64,000 nucleotides of DNA from Clarireedia homoeocarpa. Lineage: Eukaryota; Ascomycota; Leotiomycetes; Helotiales; Rutstroemiaceae. Below are positions 10,628 to 22,281 of the stretch, piece after piece (the stretch's first letter is position 1; the number at the start of each line of letters is the position of its first letter). The position numbers were made by a program, and so were the translations under genes. The notes under the pieces are model-generated. The model saw nothing but the letters and a program-made list of their open reading frames with translations. It was not told the DNA's origin and did no database searches. Where the stretch lies: NCBI GenBank assembly GCA_001465935.1, contig LNKV01000025.1:19609-83608 (forward strand), given 5' to 3'.

Positions 10628-12145
10628 CTACTTCATACTCTTGGCAAGGGTCCAAAAGTTATCCATCTTGGCCCTTGTTAGAGCATCTCGAGCTGCACTA
10701 TCTGTTTCACAAACCTTGCTCTGCCACTTTCTGAAGGCTCGGGATTTCTCCTCTCCCTCAAATACCAGAACGCACTTATTTAGTGTCATGTCCTTCAGCT
10801 CTCCTTTCTCATCCTCCGCCTTCAACCAATCTTGTAGTGCCTCTGCCTTTGTACCTTCCTTGATTCGGGTTGGCGAGTTCTGGGTCCAGTCGATTCTTTG
10901 AAGCATCAACTTTCGGTATTGCCTAATACTGTGCTCACCACCCTCTACTATTACTAGATTGAACCTTGGGTGCAGTATGCAAATGCCCGTGAGAGCATGC
11001 TGTTCTGCATTCTTTGCAATTTTGAACCTGTGACTACCATTCGCGAGGTTATCAATCTTGAATACCATAAGATGGATTCCTTTCGCCGCGTCCTTCTCCT
11101 GATTGGCAGCTAATTTCTCGTGTCGTTGTTCCTTGGTCAATTTTCGGTCTTCATTCATTTCGACATGTTTCTGGTATCGATCGGCGATTTCTCTGTTAAC
11201 ACGCGCTTCTACTGCAGTAGGATCTTTAACAGCTTCTTCTCCCAATACCCGCATGAGGTTGCCTTTCTTAACTTTTGGTGGAGGTGCTGGCTCCAGTCCC
11301 AATCTGATCTTGGCCTGTTGTTCTTTCAATTCGGCCATTCGGCGCTGTCGACGCAGTTTGGCTTGTTCCTTCGCCGTCAGGAACATAGGTTTAGGCGCCG
11401 GTGCATTCTTTTCTTGTGGTGGTTCGAGTAGGACGGGGTGTTGGATATATTCTGTGATGATAGAGTCTGGTGTGCCGATTTTGAGAGTCTTAGGGTCGGA
11501 AATCTTTTCGTAGTTCTTCCCATCTACCAGCCCTTCATCCCACCATTCAATATCCGGTGGTGCTTCTACTAGAAACTTCTTCTCTGTATCAAGGTCCTCA
11601 TCAATACCAATTTTTCGTGAAGATTCGGCAATACGCTTTTTCATAGCCTCCAGGGCGGCCTGTCTTCGGAGTGCATTGGCTTGTTGTATGTATTTGCCCT
11701 TTTGATTGAACACTAGCTGCCTAGAATGTCGGGTCTTGGGTGTAGCAGTCTGCCCACCAAGGCTCATATCGAAATAAGGATTGTTTCGGATTTCCTCCAT
11801 TGACGGTCCGGATATATTAAGTTGTTTCTTAGGCTTCGCAGCCACTTTCTCCTGCTGAGGACGCGCATTTCCAATGCTCGTTGCGAACTTCGGCGCGACC
11901 GACTTTGAAGGTTTATATTGCCCAAGGTCTTGCAATGCTGGGTGAAGATCCACATTCAGCCCCCCTTTCGCCAGCATAGGATGGAGACCGACATTCAATC
12001 CGCCTTTCGCTTTGCTGCTTCCAACGGCGGCTGCAACTCTTGCTTTCAAAGATGCGAGCTTCTCAGCGGCAGACTCTGGCTTACCAACACGGCTCGAGGA
12101 ATCATGTCGAGGAGCTAGTATTGGCGATGCTTTGCCTCGATCCAT
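10628..12145 (-). CDS. PRP3: U4/U6 snRNP splicing factor Prp3
   Basis: Intronless gene for a 505-aa Prp3-type protein of the U4/U6.U5 tri-snRNP, which binds U4/U6 RNA and is needed for spliceosome activation. The N-terminal part has a short duplicated motif, KGGLNVGLHP then KGGLNVDLHP, followed by the family signature NPYFDMSLG. The PRP3 domain covers roughly 130-350, with the basic helix AKLRRQRRMAELKEQQAKIRLGL-type segment and NLMRVLGEEAVKDPTAVE. The C-terminal ferredoxin-like DUF1115 domain (about 370-500) includes NLVIVEGG and RIDWTQN and ends near the stop. It shares a 335-bp divergent promoter with RPA190 and converges on RAD3. Metazoan Prp3 is longer and has an N-terminal PWI domain; shorter fungal forms like this one are usual. 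Confidence 0.95.
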   Translation of the reverse strand: MDRGKASPILAPRHDSSSRVGKPESAAEKLASLKARVAAAVGSSKAKGGLNVGLHPMLAKGGLNVDLHPALQDLGQYKPSKSVAPKFATSIGNARPQQEKVAAKPKKQLNISGPSMEEIRNNPYFDMSLGGQTATPKTRHSRQLVFNQKGKYIQQANALRRQAALEAMKKRIAESSRKIGIDEDLDTEKKFLVEAPPDIEWWDEGLVDGKNYEKISDPKTLKIGTPDSIITEYIQHPVLLEPPQEKNAPAPKPMFLTAKEQAKLRRQRRMAELKEQQAKIRLGLEPAPPPKVKKGNLMRVLGEEAVKDPTAVEARVNREIADRYQKHVEMNEDRKLTKEQRHEKLAANQEKDAAKGIHLMVFKIDNLANGSHRFKIAKNAEQHALTGICILHPRFNLVIVEGGEHSIRQYRKLMLQRIDWTQNSPTRIKEGTKAEALQDWLKAEDEKGELKDMTLNKCVLVFEGEEKSRAFRKWQSKVCETDSAARDALTRAKMDNFWTLAKSMK

Positions 12146-12480
12146 GCTGATGGTAGGTAGTGTACTTGATGCAGCGACAGAATAGTGAGTGTAGATGGAT
12201 TTATTGGCTTGCTGTCGAGAACGAGGCTGAATGCGACATGGACTTAAGATTTATGAGCGTGTTTTGTGCATAATGAGGTACAAGGTAAGGCAATTAAGTT
12301 CTCGATAAGGGCACGTGATTAATCATATCGAGCTTATCGACCGGGGTCGGGTGGGAAAAAAAGTTCTCCGAGACACTTTTTTTCTATCTTCAAGCTTCAA
12401 TCGCGAAATTTACTGGCTTCACATATTAATGTTCACAACCTATTGCAGAAACTCTGCTCTAGCGTTCGTTGTCCACCAAG
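12146..12480. promoter_or_regulatory. divergent promoter PRP3 / RPA190
   Basis: 335 bp between two divergent start codons, so it must hold both promoters and 5' leaders. A perfect CACGTG palindrome lies at 12312-12317 within GCACGTGATTAATCA, a typical fungal bHLH (Cbf1/USF-like) site. Its function here is inferred from the motif alone. Confidence 0.5.
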
Positions 12481-15400
12481 ATGAACATTTCCCAGCCAGT
12501 TCCGTCTTCCATTGGAAGTGTTGACTTCTCCTTCCTCTCTGCTGCCGAAATCAAAGCACTCTCCGTGAAAAGAATCGAAAATCCTGTTACATTCGACAGT
12601 CTTTTGCACCCAATTCCCGGTGGTCTCTACGATCTAGCCTTGGGCGCATGGGGAGATAATATGTAAGTCTTACTTACTGTAGAAAACGCCAATCCTAATT
12701 GCTTCTTGTAGCTGCACAACATGCAATCTCAGTTCGTTTACTTGTCCGGGCCATGCGGGCCACATCGATCTACCTGCACCAGTATACCACCCTACATTTA
12801 TGGACCAGGTCCTGCGATTACTCCGTTCGAAATGCAAGTACTGTCACCACTTGAAGATGTCAAGAAAAGAGGTCAATCGCTATGTCTGCAAATTACGCCT
12901 TATCCAACATGGACTGCTAAGTGCCGCGGAGGAAATTGAAAATATCGAAGTTGCTCAACCAAAGCTAGATGCGGACGGCGCTAGCGACTCAGAAGAAGAG
13001 ACATCTGTTGATAGTGTGATCCGTCGACGGAACGCCTTCGTCAAAAAGGAGATCAAGGCTGCAAAAGCTTCTGGATGGGAATGGAGACGAGAGAAGCATG
13101 AAGGAGTGGCGGAAGCACGCAGAGTCGTTGTGAAATCTTTCATGAAGGCTATCACTGCTGGCAAGGCCTGTGGTAATTGCCAGGGCATATCACCAAGTTA
13201 TCGGAAAGATCGATATGTCAAGATATTCGAGAAATCCTTAAGCGTAAAAGACAAAGCCAAGATGGCCCAGGGCAGCTACCGAGCTGTGAATGCGGTACAA
13301 TTGGTGCAAGGTGAGAAGAAAAGTCCAGCAAACCGAGATGGAGATGAAGGTATTGCCGATATTGACCTGGAGTCGAACGAGGATGACGATGAAGGTGAAG
13401 GGGACACACTTGATGTGGATGGAGATGTGGTTATGGATGGCGCGACCAAATTAAGCACCAAATCACGAGTAGCACCTTTACCGCAGAGATATGTTGATGC
13501 GACAGAAGTGAAGGCAGCCCTGACACTACTTTTCGAAAAGGAGCAGGAGATATTGTCGCTCGTCTATAATTCTCGGAGTTCTGTGAAAAAACCAGCTGTG
13601 GTTAAGGCAGATATGTTTTTCTTGCAGACTTTACTCGTACCTCCGAACAAGTATCGACCAGAGGCACGAACTGGAGTTGGAGAGATTGCGGAAGCGCAGC
13701 AGAACTCTTTGTACAAACAGATATTAAAAAGTGCCGATACCGTTAACCAGATCTACCTGGATATTGCCAACCCCAACAGGCCTGCTCAATCTGCCACTCT
13801 GAGGAAACGAGACTTTGCCGATCTTCAAGAGGCGTGTTGCTCAATGCAGGATGCTGTTAATTCTTTGATTGACAGAGATCGCAATCCAATCCAAGGTGCG
13901 GCAGGAAAAAAAAATGACGACGGTATCAAGCAAAAGCTTGAGAAGAAAGAAGGTCTTTTCCGAAAGAATATGATGGGAAAACGTGTCAATTTTGCTGCCC
14001 GTTCCGTTATTTCTCCCGATCCAAATATTGAGACCAACGAGATTGGTGTACCACCTGTTTTCGCGAAGAAGCTGACCTACCCTGAGCCTGTTACAAGTCA
14101 TAACTTCAAAGAGATGCAACAAGCTGTTATAAATGGAGTCGATAAGTGGCCAGGCGCTGCGGCAATTGAGAATGAGAACGGACAGGTGATCAGCCTTCGA
14201 ACGAAGACTCAAGACGAGAGAATTGCACTTGCAAATCAACTGCTTGCATCATCCACCAGTGGCGCAAGTGGAGCTCGCAACAAAAAAGTGTATCGTCACC
14301 TTACCAATGGAGATGTCGTTTTGATGAATCGACAACCTACCCTGCACAAGCCATCGATTATGGGTCACCGAGCCAGGGTACTGCCTGGAGAAAAGACGAT
14401 TCGCATGCATTACGCAAATTGTAATACATACAACGCAGATTTCGATGGAGACGAGATGAATATGCATTTCCCACAGACTGAAATTGCTCGGGCCGAAGCT
14501 CTTCAAATTGCAGACACCGATCACCAGTACCTAAGTGCTACAGCCGGAAAGCCATTGAGAGGTCTGATTCAAGATCATATTTCCGTCTCGGTCTGGATGT
14601 GTAATAAAGATACATTCTTCGATCGGGCCACATACCAGCAACTCATATACAACTGTTTGCGACCGGAAAGTGGACATATTGTTGGCGAGCGCATTCAGAC
14701 AGTGCCTCCTGCAATCATTAAGCCCGTTGCGCGTTGGACTGGAAAGCAGGTGATCACAACAATTCTAAAGAATATCACGCCGATCAATTGTGCACCACTC
14801 TCTCTTACAAGTAAATCCCAAACACCAGCCGACCGGTGGGGCTCAGAATCCGAAGAGGGTGTTGTACTTTTCAAAGGAGGCGAGTTCATTACCGGTATTC
14901 TGGATAAAGCACAGATTGGTCCTGCAGGTGGTGGTTTCATCCACTCTATTCATGAGGTGTACGGTCCGGCTGTTGCTGGGAAGGCACTTAGTATCCTGGG
15001 TCGACTTCTCACCAAATTTCTCCACATGCGAGCGTTCACTTGCGGAATGGATGACCTGCGACTCACCCCTCACGGCGAGCAGCTACGTAGAGAAACCTTG
15101 AAGGAAGCCAGTAAACTTGGCCTCGAGGTAGCGTCTAAGTACGTTACGCTAGAGGATCAGAAGCCCAAAGACAACGATCCTGAACTTCTCAAAAGACTAG
15201 AGGAGGTGATGAGAGATGATAGCAAGCAGGAAGGTCTTGATGCGCTCATGAATGCACGATCTGGAAAACTCTCCACGGCAATTACCAAGGCATGCCTTCC
15301 CCAGGGTTTGGTCAAGCAGTTCCCACAAAACCAAATGCAGAACATGACGGTTTCTGGAGCTAAGGGTAGTGCGGTCAATGCAAATCTTATCTCTTGTAAT

Positions 15401-17668
15401 CTCGGACAGCAGGTTTTGGAAGGTCGTAGGGTACCATTGATGGTAAGCGGAAAATCGCTTCCGTGCTTCAGGCCTTTCGAAACACACATCAGAGCAGGAG
15501 GTTATATCGTCAACCGTTTCTTGACCGGAATTCGACCCCAAGAGTATTACTTTCACGCAATGGCAGGTAGAGAAGGTCTGATTGATACTGCCGTCAAGAC
15601 CTCTAGATCCGGTTACTTACAGCGATGTTTGATCAAAGGAATGGAAGGTCTCAAAGTGGAGTATGATACTTCTGTGAGAGACTCGGATGGGTCTATGATT
15701 CAATTCATTTACGGAGAAGATGGTCTTGATGTGACAAAACAGAAGCATTTGACCGATTTCAAGTTCTTGCTGCAGAATTTGATGTCCGAACTCTCGCAAC
15801 TCAATTACGGTGACGCTCGATACGATACGATATTCGAGCAGAAGGACACCATCATGAAACGTATGAAGAAGGCTCTTAAACATGTCAAAGCCAACGACCC
15901 CCATGCACCGGATCCTGTGCTTGCTGACTTCAACCCTGGCAAATTCGGATATGCAACTTCAGAAAAGTTCTTCGAGACTCTCACGAACTATATGAAAAAG
16001 AACCCGGATGGCTTGGTTAAGGATAAAGAACATCCTAACGGTATTGGGCCACGAAAGGCTCTGGAGCCAGTTCTTGTCGCGAAATATCTAAAATCTGTTG
16101 TCGATCCTGGTGAAGCTGTGGGTATTGTTGCTGGTCAGTCCGTGGGTGAACCTTCAACACAAATGACCCTTAACACTTTCCATTTGGCTGGTCACTCGGC
16201 CAAGAACGTCACTCTTGGTATTCCACGTCTACGTGAAATTGTTATGACCGCAAGTAACCATATTTCAACGCCGTCGATGACATTGCGCGTCAATCCAGAG
16301 CTGTCCGCCGAAGAATGCCAGAAATTTGCCAAGTCTATAAGTATTCTATCTCTGGCTGAAGTGCTTGACGAAGCCACTGTTGAGGAGCGAATTGGCCGCG
16401 GAGTCGCTTATCCTCAAGCCAAGATTTATGACATTCACATTAAGCTTTTCCCCTCCAAGGAGTACTGCGAAACTTATGCTATTGACATCAACGATGTCTT
16501 GTTTACGCTCCAACGAAGATTCACCCAGAAACTTCAGACCCTTACGCGAAAGGCTCTAGGAAAGAAGAAGGTTGAGAAAACGGGCAAGTCAGATGCAAAT
16601 ACTGCTGCTGTCCCCGAGATTGGAAAATCTATTGGTACAATTGAGGAAACTAGACAAGACGCCGAAAGAGAACGTGGGGAGGATGATGACGATGAGGATG
16701 GCGAAGATGACGCTACAAATGACAAGCAGCGAGCGAACCGCGCCGAGGCTGTCAGCTATGCTGCCAATGATGACGAGGATGACGCTGTCCAAGCTCAAAA
16801 CGCCGAGCCTGAAGATGTCGAGGATAGTGAAGATGAAGGCATAGGAGGAAGTCTAGCAAGCGATGATGAGGCCGAAGGCGACAAGAACACCGCGGAAGAG
16901 CGCAGAAACCGTAAGCTCACCGCTACTTCCGAAGAACTCGAAGCCCAGGTTATGAAGCGATGCCAGGATATCACTCGGTTCCGATTTGACGATGAAAACG
17001 CCGAGTGGTGCGATATTGCACTCGAGTATGACGCCGACGTCCCGAAAGTTCTTATGCTGTCTATCGTAGAAGATGCCCTCCGATCTTGTCTCATCCAAAA
17101 CATCCAAGGTATTGGTTCGTGTACATACGATGGCGAGAACGAAGTCAAGGACCCCGCCACAGGAAAGATGGTTATTGTCCCAGTCGTCCACACCGAAGGT
17201 GTCAACCTAAAGGCAATGCAAAACTATGCCGCTTTCATTAATCCAAACACGATATCCACCAACGATATCGCAGCCATGCTTGAGCACTATGGTGTCGAAG
17301 CCTGCCGTGCCACCATTGTCCAAGAACTGCACAACGTTTTCTCTGGTCACGCCATCTCCGTCGACCATCGTCACTTGAATCTGATCGCCGATTACATGAC
17401 CCGAGGTGGTGGATTCAGTCCCTTCAACCGGAACGGAATGAAGGGCAGCGTTAGCCCTTTCATGAAAATGAGTTTCGAAACCACGGTTGGTTTCCTTGCA
17501 GATGCGGTTGCCGAGTGTGATTGGGATGATTTGGCGAATCCAAGTAGCAGGATTGTAATTGGAAGGATGAGCAAGGTTGGTACGGGAGCGTTTGATGTTC
17601 TCACCAAAGTGCCGACTGGGAGGATAGAGGAGGAGCAAGAGGGCGAGGATGAAGATATGGAGGGATGA
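12481..17668 (+). CDS. RPA190: RNA polymerase I largest subunit (RPA190/A190)
   Basis: Catalytic subunit of nucleolar RNA polymerase I, which transcribes 35S rDNA. Two exons, 12481-12662 and 12712-17668, with one 49-nt intron that splits the Ile61 codon; total 1712 aa, slightly longer than the yeast protein. The clamp zinc site is CTTC at 62-65 with CPGH at 72-75, and CKYC lies at 102-105. The absolutely conserved metal-binding loop NADFDGDEMN is at about 635-644 (Asp637, 639, 641). The bridge-helix region PQEYYFHAMAGREGLIDTAV is near 1002 and the trigger-loop region GIVAGQSVGEPSTQMTLNTF near 1198. An Asp/Glu-rich disordered insert at about 1375-1455 separates the jaw from the C-terminal part, as in other A190 proteins, and the C terminus is also acidic. 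The first zinc-binding segment lies just after the intron, so a model without exon 1 would lose the clamp core. Confidence 0.97.
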
Positions 17669-18042
17669 AGGCATAATTTGAGTACGGAGTTTGAGGAGTG
17701 GTCAGTTGGCTTGTTCATTATCTGATGGTGTTTATGACTATGTACGCTTGGCGAAAAAGTGTATAGATATGTATATGATGAAATGGTGCATAATATGATT
17801 ATTTTCTCGTTCCGTGTCTTTCTTTCTTCAAAGTATGTTATAATCTGATAATACCACCAACACATCATATCGTATGCATCGTCGGTTTCTTCTGCCACGC
17901 GGACCCAACGCATACAGAATGATATATATATATATAAGTTAGCAGTCTCTAGAATCCGCATCCTGAAAATCCAGAGGCGACCGACCCACCCTGCACTGCA
18001 GCCCGTATCGTATATTCATTCATTCATGCAATCAATCTATAA

Positions 18043-18046
<4 letters not shown>

Positions 18047-18073
<27 letters not shown>
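18047..18073. repeat. (CT)n microsatellite
   Basis: Uninterrupted CT dinucleotide run of about 27 bp in the convergent intergenic region. Confidence 0.95.
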
Positions 18074-18290
18074 CCCACCCCACAACCAACTCTCGCACCA
18101 GCAAGCAAGCAAGCTAGATTAGATATATATCTCGACGCGGAGTCACAATCACAACCACACCAAACCAAACCAAGCCATGCATGTCGTTGGATTGGATTGG
18201 ATTAATCAATCAACTAAGCAAACTTACACTTTTAGAGTTGGTTTGTTTTGGGGGGGTGGAGGAGGGAGGGGTAGGATTCGATATGTAAGG

Positions 18291-18362
18291 TGGATGGATG
18301 GATGGATGGATGGATGGATGGATGGATGGATGGATGGATGGATGGATGGATGGATGGATGGA
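18291..18362. repeat. (TGGA)n microsatellite, about 18 copies
   Basis: Perfect tetranucleotide repeat, strongly G/purine-rich on the plus strand. Confidence 0.95.
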
Positions 18363-18445
18363 TAGATACCGATTTATTTGTATATCTATCTATCTATCTG
18401 CCAACGAGTCGAACGGCAATGAGTGAGCGTCTTGTGTATAAACCT

Positions 18446-18529
18446 CTTGACTTGAATTGACTTGACTTGACTTGACTTGACTTGACTTGACTTGACTTGA
18501 CTTGACTTGACTTGACTTGACTTGACTTG
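18446..18529. repeat. (CTTGA)n microsatellite, about 16 copies
   Basis: Near-perfect pentanucleotide repeat with one interruption near its start (CTTGAATTGA). Confidence 0.95.
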
Positions 18530-19134
18530 TAGGTGGGTAGGTAGATAAATAGATAGATAGATGGATGCGTTTGATGATATGATTTTGGTTGAGTCAAGAA
18601 AGACGACAATAGCACAACACAGTTCTCACGAGATAAAGACAAAACAAGATCGATAAGATGAGTGTTCGTTTTTTTATTTTCCTGGTCAGGAGTAGAAATA
18701 TATACAACAGCATTCTATGTCCTTCATTCTCCCCAACCCAACACTTGAATATCATTTCCATCAGTCACCATCTCAAGAAAGACGGAAGAACCAACCAACC
18801 CAAAAATCCCTGTTAAAAAAGTCAAAGAAAGGAGAGAGAGCGCCATCATAAAATAAACATAAAAAAAGTCAAGACGGCTGGCTACCTGAGCCAACAAGAA
18901 TGTTATCCCGTCATTCACCAACTTCTTCCATAGAACGCCTTGCGTGTCCCTTCATTACAAAAATATTTTTTTCGCTGCCAATGAATGTTGTATGGTATCG
19001 TATCCTGCCCAAAATTCGTATCCTGAAAAAAGCAAGTCCCTAGTCATAAATCATAATTCCTCCAAAAGAGAAGTGAAAGTTTCAAGAAAACCCCCTTAGC
19101 CCCACTCATCATACCCAAAAGCTCATATGCGATT

Positions 19135-21345
19135 TTAGTAAGATCTGGAATATGGCTTGTTCATAGCCGCGATCTCCCTGGCAATATCTGGCCATTCCAA
19201 TTCTCGTTTCCGTGTTCCAAATTTCCCCGCCCGCACCTTGAGTCTTTCTTCCCATCGCAGAAGCTCATAAGCAAATCGCAGATGTGGTTGAATGATAACA
19301 TTCAGCCGCCTAGCTCGTACAAAACAATATGCTCGTGGGAATGATAAATGCATGGTACGCATGACCTCCGCTATGCAAATAGTAGCACTTCGAGAGACGC
19401 CAACGCGACAGTGAACGAGTGTTGCTGTGTTGTTTTGTTTTCCTCTTTCTGTGATGGTGGGTTAGTACACCCTCTAAAGGAAAAAACAAGATTTGGAACT
19501 GCAGTAGTACTCACCAATGAAATCCAAGCATCTGGCAAATTCGTCCGTCAATGGATCCACCCCATTATCCTGCACTCTCTGAACAACCATGATGTTGTCC
19601 TTTCCCCATTTTTCCAATACGCCATCTTTCCACGTCGCAGTCTCCCCTACGCTCAATATCTGCTTGATACCTAGCTTGTGTAGAAGTTGTGGATTGTTCG
19701 CATGGCCCAGGTTTCCTAGATACATGTAATCCGTGATCCTGGAAGGCAAGCTCCCATCCATGTATTCGAGCCACTCTGGTTTCTCATTTGCCAGACTGTC
19801 GATATACTTCGTGCTGTCCTTTTTATGAACAGGAGATGCTCTGAGTAACCGATTTGCAATATTTGTGAGGAGCGTTACATCAGTCGGATAAGCAAAGAAG
19901 TTACGCTTCTTGGAGATGTGCAAATCTAGCCAGGCATCGGGGATAGATTTGCCAGTAGCGTATGTATAATATGCAAGTCCAAGTAAGGTGGATTCTGTGT
20001 AGCCATCGGTGCAATGTATCAAGATCTTTCTTTCCTTGGTATTGGTGGTCATGGGACTATCGCCCTCTTCGTCCTCTGGCAAAATGCCATGAGAAAGATT
20101 GTAAATCCACTTGCATGACTCTAGAATACCGTCAAATTCTGCATTGGACCAGGTAGACCACGTAATGCTTCCCGAGGAAGGAAATTCGAGGGCTAATGGC
20201 TGATCTTCTGGTTCCTCTACTCTGCCCTCGGCAATTGCCTGCAGTTCCGAAGGATTCAATCGACCAGCATCACTGCATTCGATCACGATGTCGAAATGCT
20301 CATCTAGCAAAGCTGGGTCAATTGAAGGATCTGGTGTAGGACCTAACCAAACATTGTGGTCGATTTCAGAGGCCTTCGTCATGGCACACATTTCCACCCT
20401 TTCTTGGTGAGAGATATCGATGACTTCACCTGTTAATCGAGCAGAAGAGTCCACCACTACGGTTTGCGGGTACTTCCTCTCAAACTCGCTAAAAGGGCTT
20501 GTACATATGAAAGTGTTGTATTGCGGCAGTTCGTGGTCTTGGCTGATATGAATGTCTCGCATGGCCTGTTGTGCGGTAGCGATATCCTTTGCTAGTTTCT
20601 GAACACCGATCGAATCGTCACCATAGACAATGATATCTGATACCATTGCTAACTTTGCTGTCTGAATATGAAAATTACGCACGGAGAAGCCTTCTCTTGG
20701 ATCAACCTCCTTGAATTCCGTCGTGGCTCCAAATTGCAAGAATTCCTCGGGGCTGATGGCGCCCTTCAATCTCGAAGAACTTAAATCTCCCCCAGCTTTG
20801 ACGATTGTAATTCCTCGAAGACATTTCGGTGTCTTTCGTAGTGCTTTTCGTCTTTGCACGAAGAAAGCTTGCTGGATATGATTGCAAGGATGAAGGCCAT
20901 GCAGCCATGGAAAGACCTGCGAGGGATCAGGTAATGGTTGTCCTGCAAATTGATCTAAAGCAGCAGCAATACCAGCTGCATCAATCTCATACACAATAGA
21001 TGATCCCATGCGATGTGATTTGTAATTGGTTGGTGGGTGCAACAGTGATGGCTGGGACAACACAAGTTCTTTGGTGGGCGGCGACTGAGGAGGGGTATCT
21101 GGTTTTTCGGTAGGTGTGGGACCAGGCGGACATAGTGGGAGGTGTTTGTTTGGGATTGGAATGGGACATGCTGCCGAAGTATTGATGCCGTCGAGACTCA
21201 AGGTTGGAGTCAAAGGATGTGGGGAGGAGGATCTCGTATGCCCGGCAGGGATAGGTCGTGGTAAAGCGATTGTAGCCATTATGGAATTGAAGTAATATTG
21301 CAACCTTGGAATGGTTAAACTTGGTTTAGGATCGAATGTGAACAT
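19135..21345 (-). CDS. Pps1-type dual-specificity protein phosphatase
   Basis: Cysteine-based protein phosphatase resembling fungal Pps1, which dephosphorylates Tyr and Ser/Thr residues. Exon 1 is 19515-21345 and exon 2 is 19135-19448, separated by a 66-nt intron; together 714 aa, or 692 if the ATG at 21279 (MATIALPRP) is used, which resembles the usual Pps1 start better. There are two phosphatase-like regions. The first carries HCTDGYTES at 444-452, where the P-loop Arg is replaced by Glu. The second carries the canonical HCRVGVSRSAT loop at 623-633, with catalytic Cys624 and Arg630, encoded entirely in exon 2. Without the splice the frame ends ahead of the active site, so exon 2 is essential to the call. 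The N terminus is Pro-rich and probably disordered. The gene converges on RPA190. Confidence 0.9.
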
Positions 21346-21928
21346 GTGTTTGTGATTTGGTAGATGATTGTGAACGATGTCAACAATTGTTCCCCAAGGA
21401 AAGCCACGAAGGCTGTGAGGAATGTAGAGTGACAGTGAGTCGTGTGAGTCGTGTGATTTGTGCTGTGCGTCTTGTGCGTCTTTGTGTGATTCGTGAATTA
21501 ATGAGGAGGGGAGGAGGGGAGGAAAGAGAAGATAAGGCTGATGTTTTTGGATCTGAAAGAAGAGATGTCGTTATAGATGAGTCGGGTTTCAGTCAAGTTT
21601 GAAGCTGGTTGAGTAGTGACCTTTATCTGTTGGATGGAATAGAGAATGCGAGGACGAGGAAGGTATGTGTTGTGTGTTATATGCGTGGTATGTATTATTG
21701 CACATGTGTTGTGAGGGATGGAGGGATGGAGGGATGGAGGGAGGAGTGGATGGGCGATCAATAACTAAAAGAAGACGGCATTAATTCTTCGGTTTCAAGA
21801 AACACAAAGGGAGAAGGAGAAGGAGGAACAAGAGGAGGGAGGCAGAGGTGTCAAGAAAGGTTGCTTGGAATTTACCTGCAGGTGTGGTGAAATGAAGTTG
21901 TTCGTTCCAATAATATCCAGCCAGTTCG

Positions 21929-22047
21929 ATGCTCGATGCTCGATGCTCAATCCACAGTTTCCAATCCACAGTTCTCAACCCAGAGTTCTCAAGCCAGAGT
22001 TCTCAATCCACAGTTTTCAATCCACAGTTCTCAATCCACAGTTTTCA
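21929..22047. repeat. 14-bp minisatellite plus GATGCTC triplication
   Basis: GATGCTC repeated at 21929-21947, followed by about seven copies of a 14-bp unit like TCCACAGTTCTCAA, with variants CCCAGAGTTCTCAA and TCCACAGTTTTCAA. Confidence 0.9.
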
Positions 22048-22234
22048 CTCTTCTCGCTCTTCTCACGCTCACTTCAGTGCTAGTTCGCCTCGAAGGTGCC
22101 CTTTTTTGGAGTCTTGACCAGTGCCCACCCAGCCTTATCGCGAATAATCCAAGTGCGGACAACGGCTGGTTAGACCAAAGCGGGTAGAGGAATAGATAAG
22201 CGCATAAGCATGCACACCCACCCACAACCACAGG

Positions 22235-22281
22235 CAATCCACCGTCAATCAATCCACCGTCAATCAATCCACAGTCAATCC
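22235..22281. repeat. 15-16-bp tandem repeat
   Basis: Three copies of CAATCCACCGTCAAT-type units, the last with CCACAG. The CAATCCACAG core also occurs in the neighbouring 14-bp array, so the two probably share an origin. Confidence 0.85.

Larger units (their letters stand above)
17669..19134. other. convergent 3' intergenic region with microsatellites
   Basis: Region between the convergent RPA190 and phosphatase genes, containing both 3' UTRs and terminators. It carries (CT)n at 18047-18073, (TGGA)n at 18291-18362, (CTTGA)n at about 18446-18529 and short GATA/CTAT runs. No credible coding frame: the apparent Trp-Met-Asp-Gly or Ser-Gln-Val-Lys frames are pure repeat translation. Confidence 0.8.
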
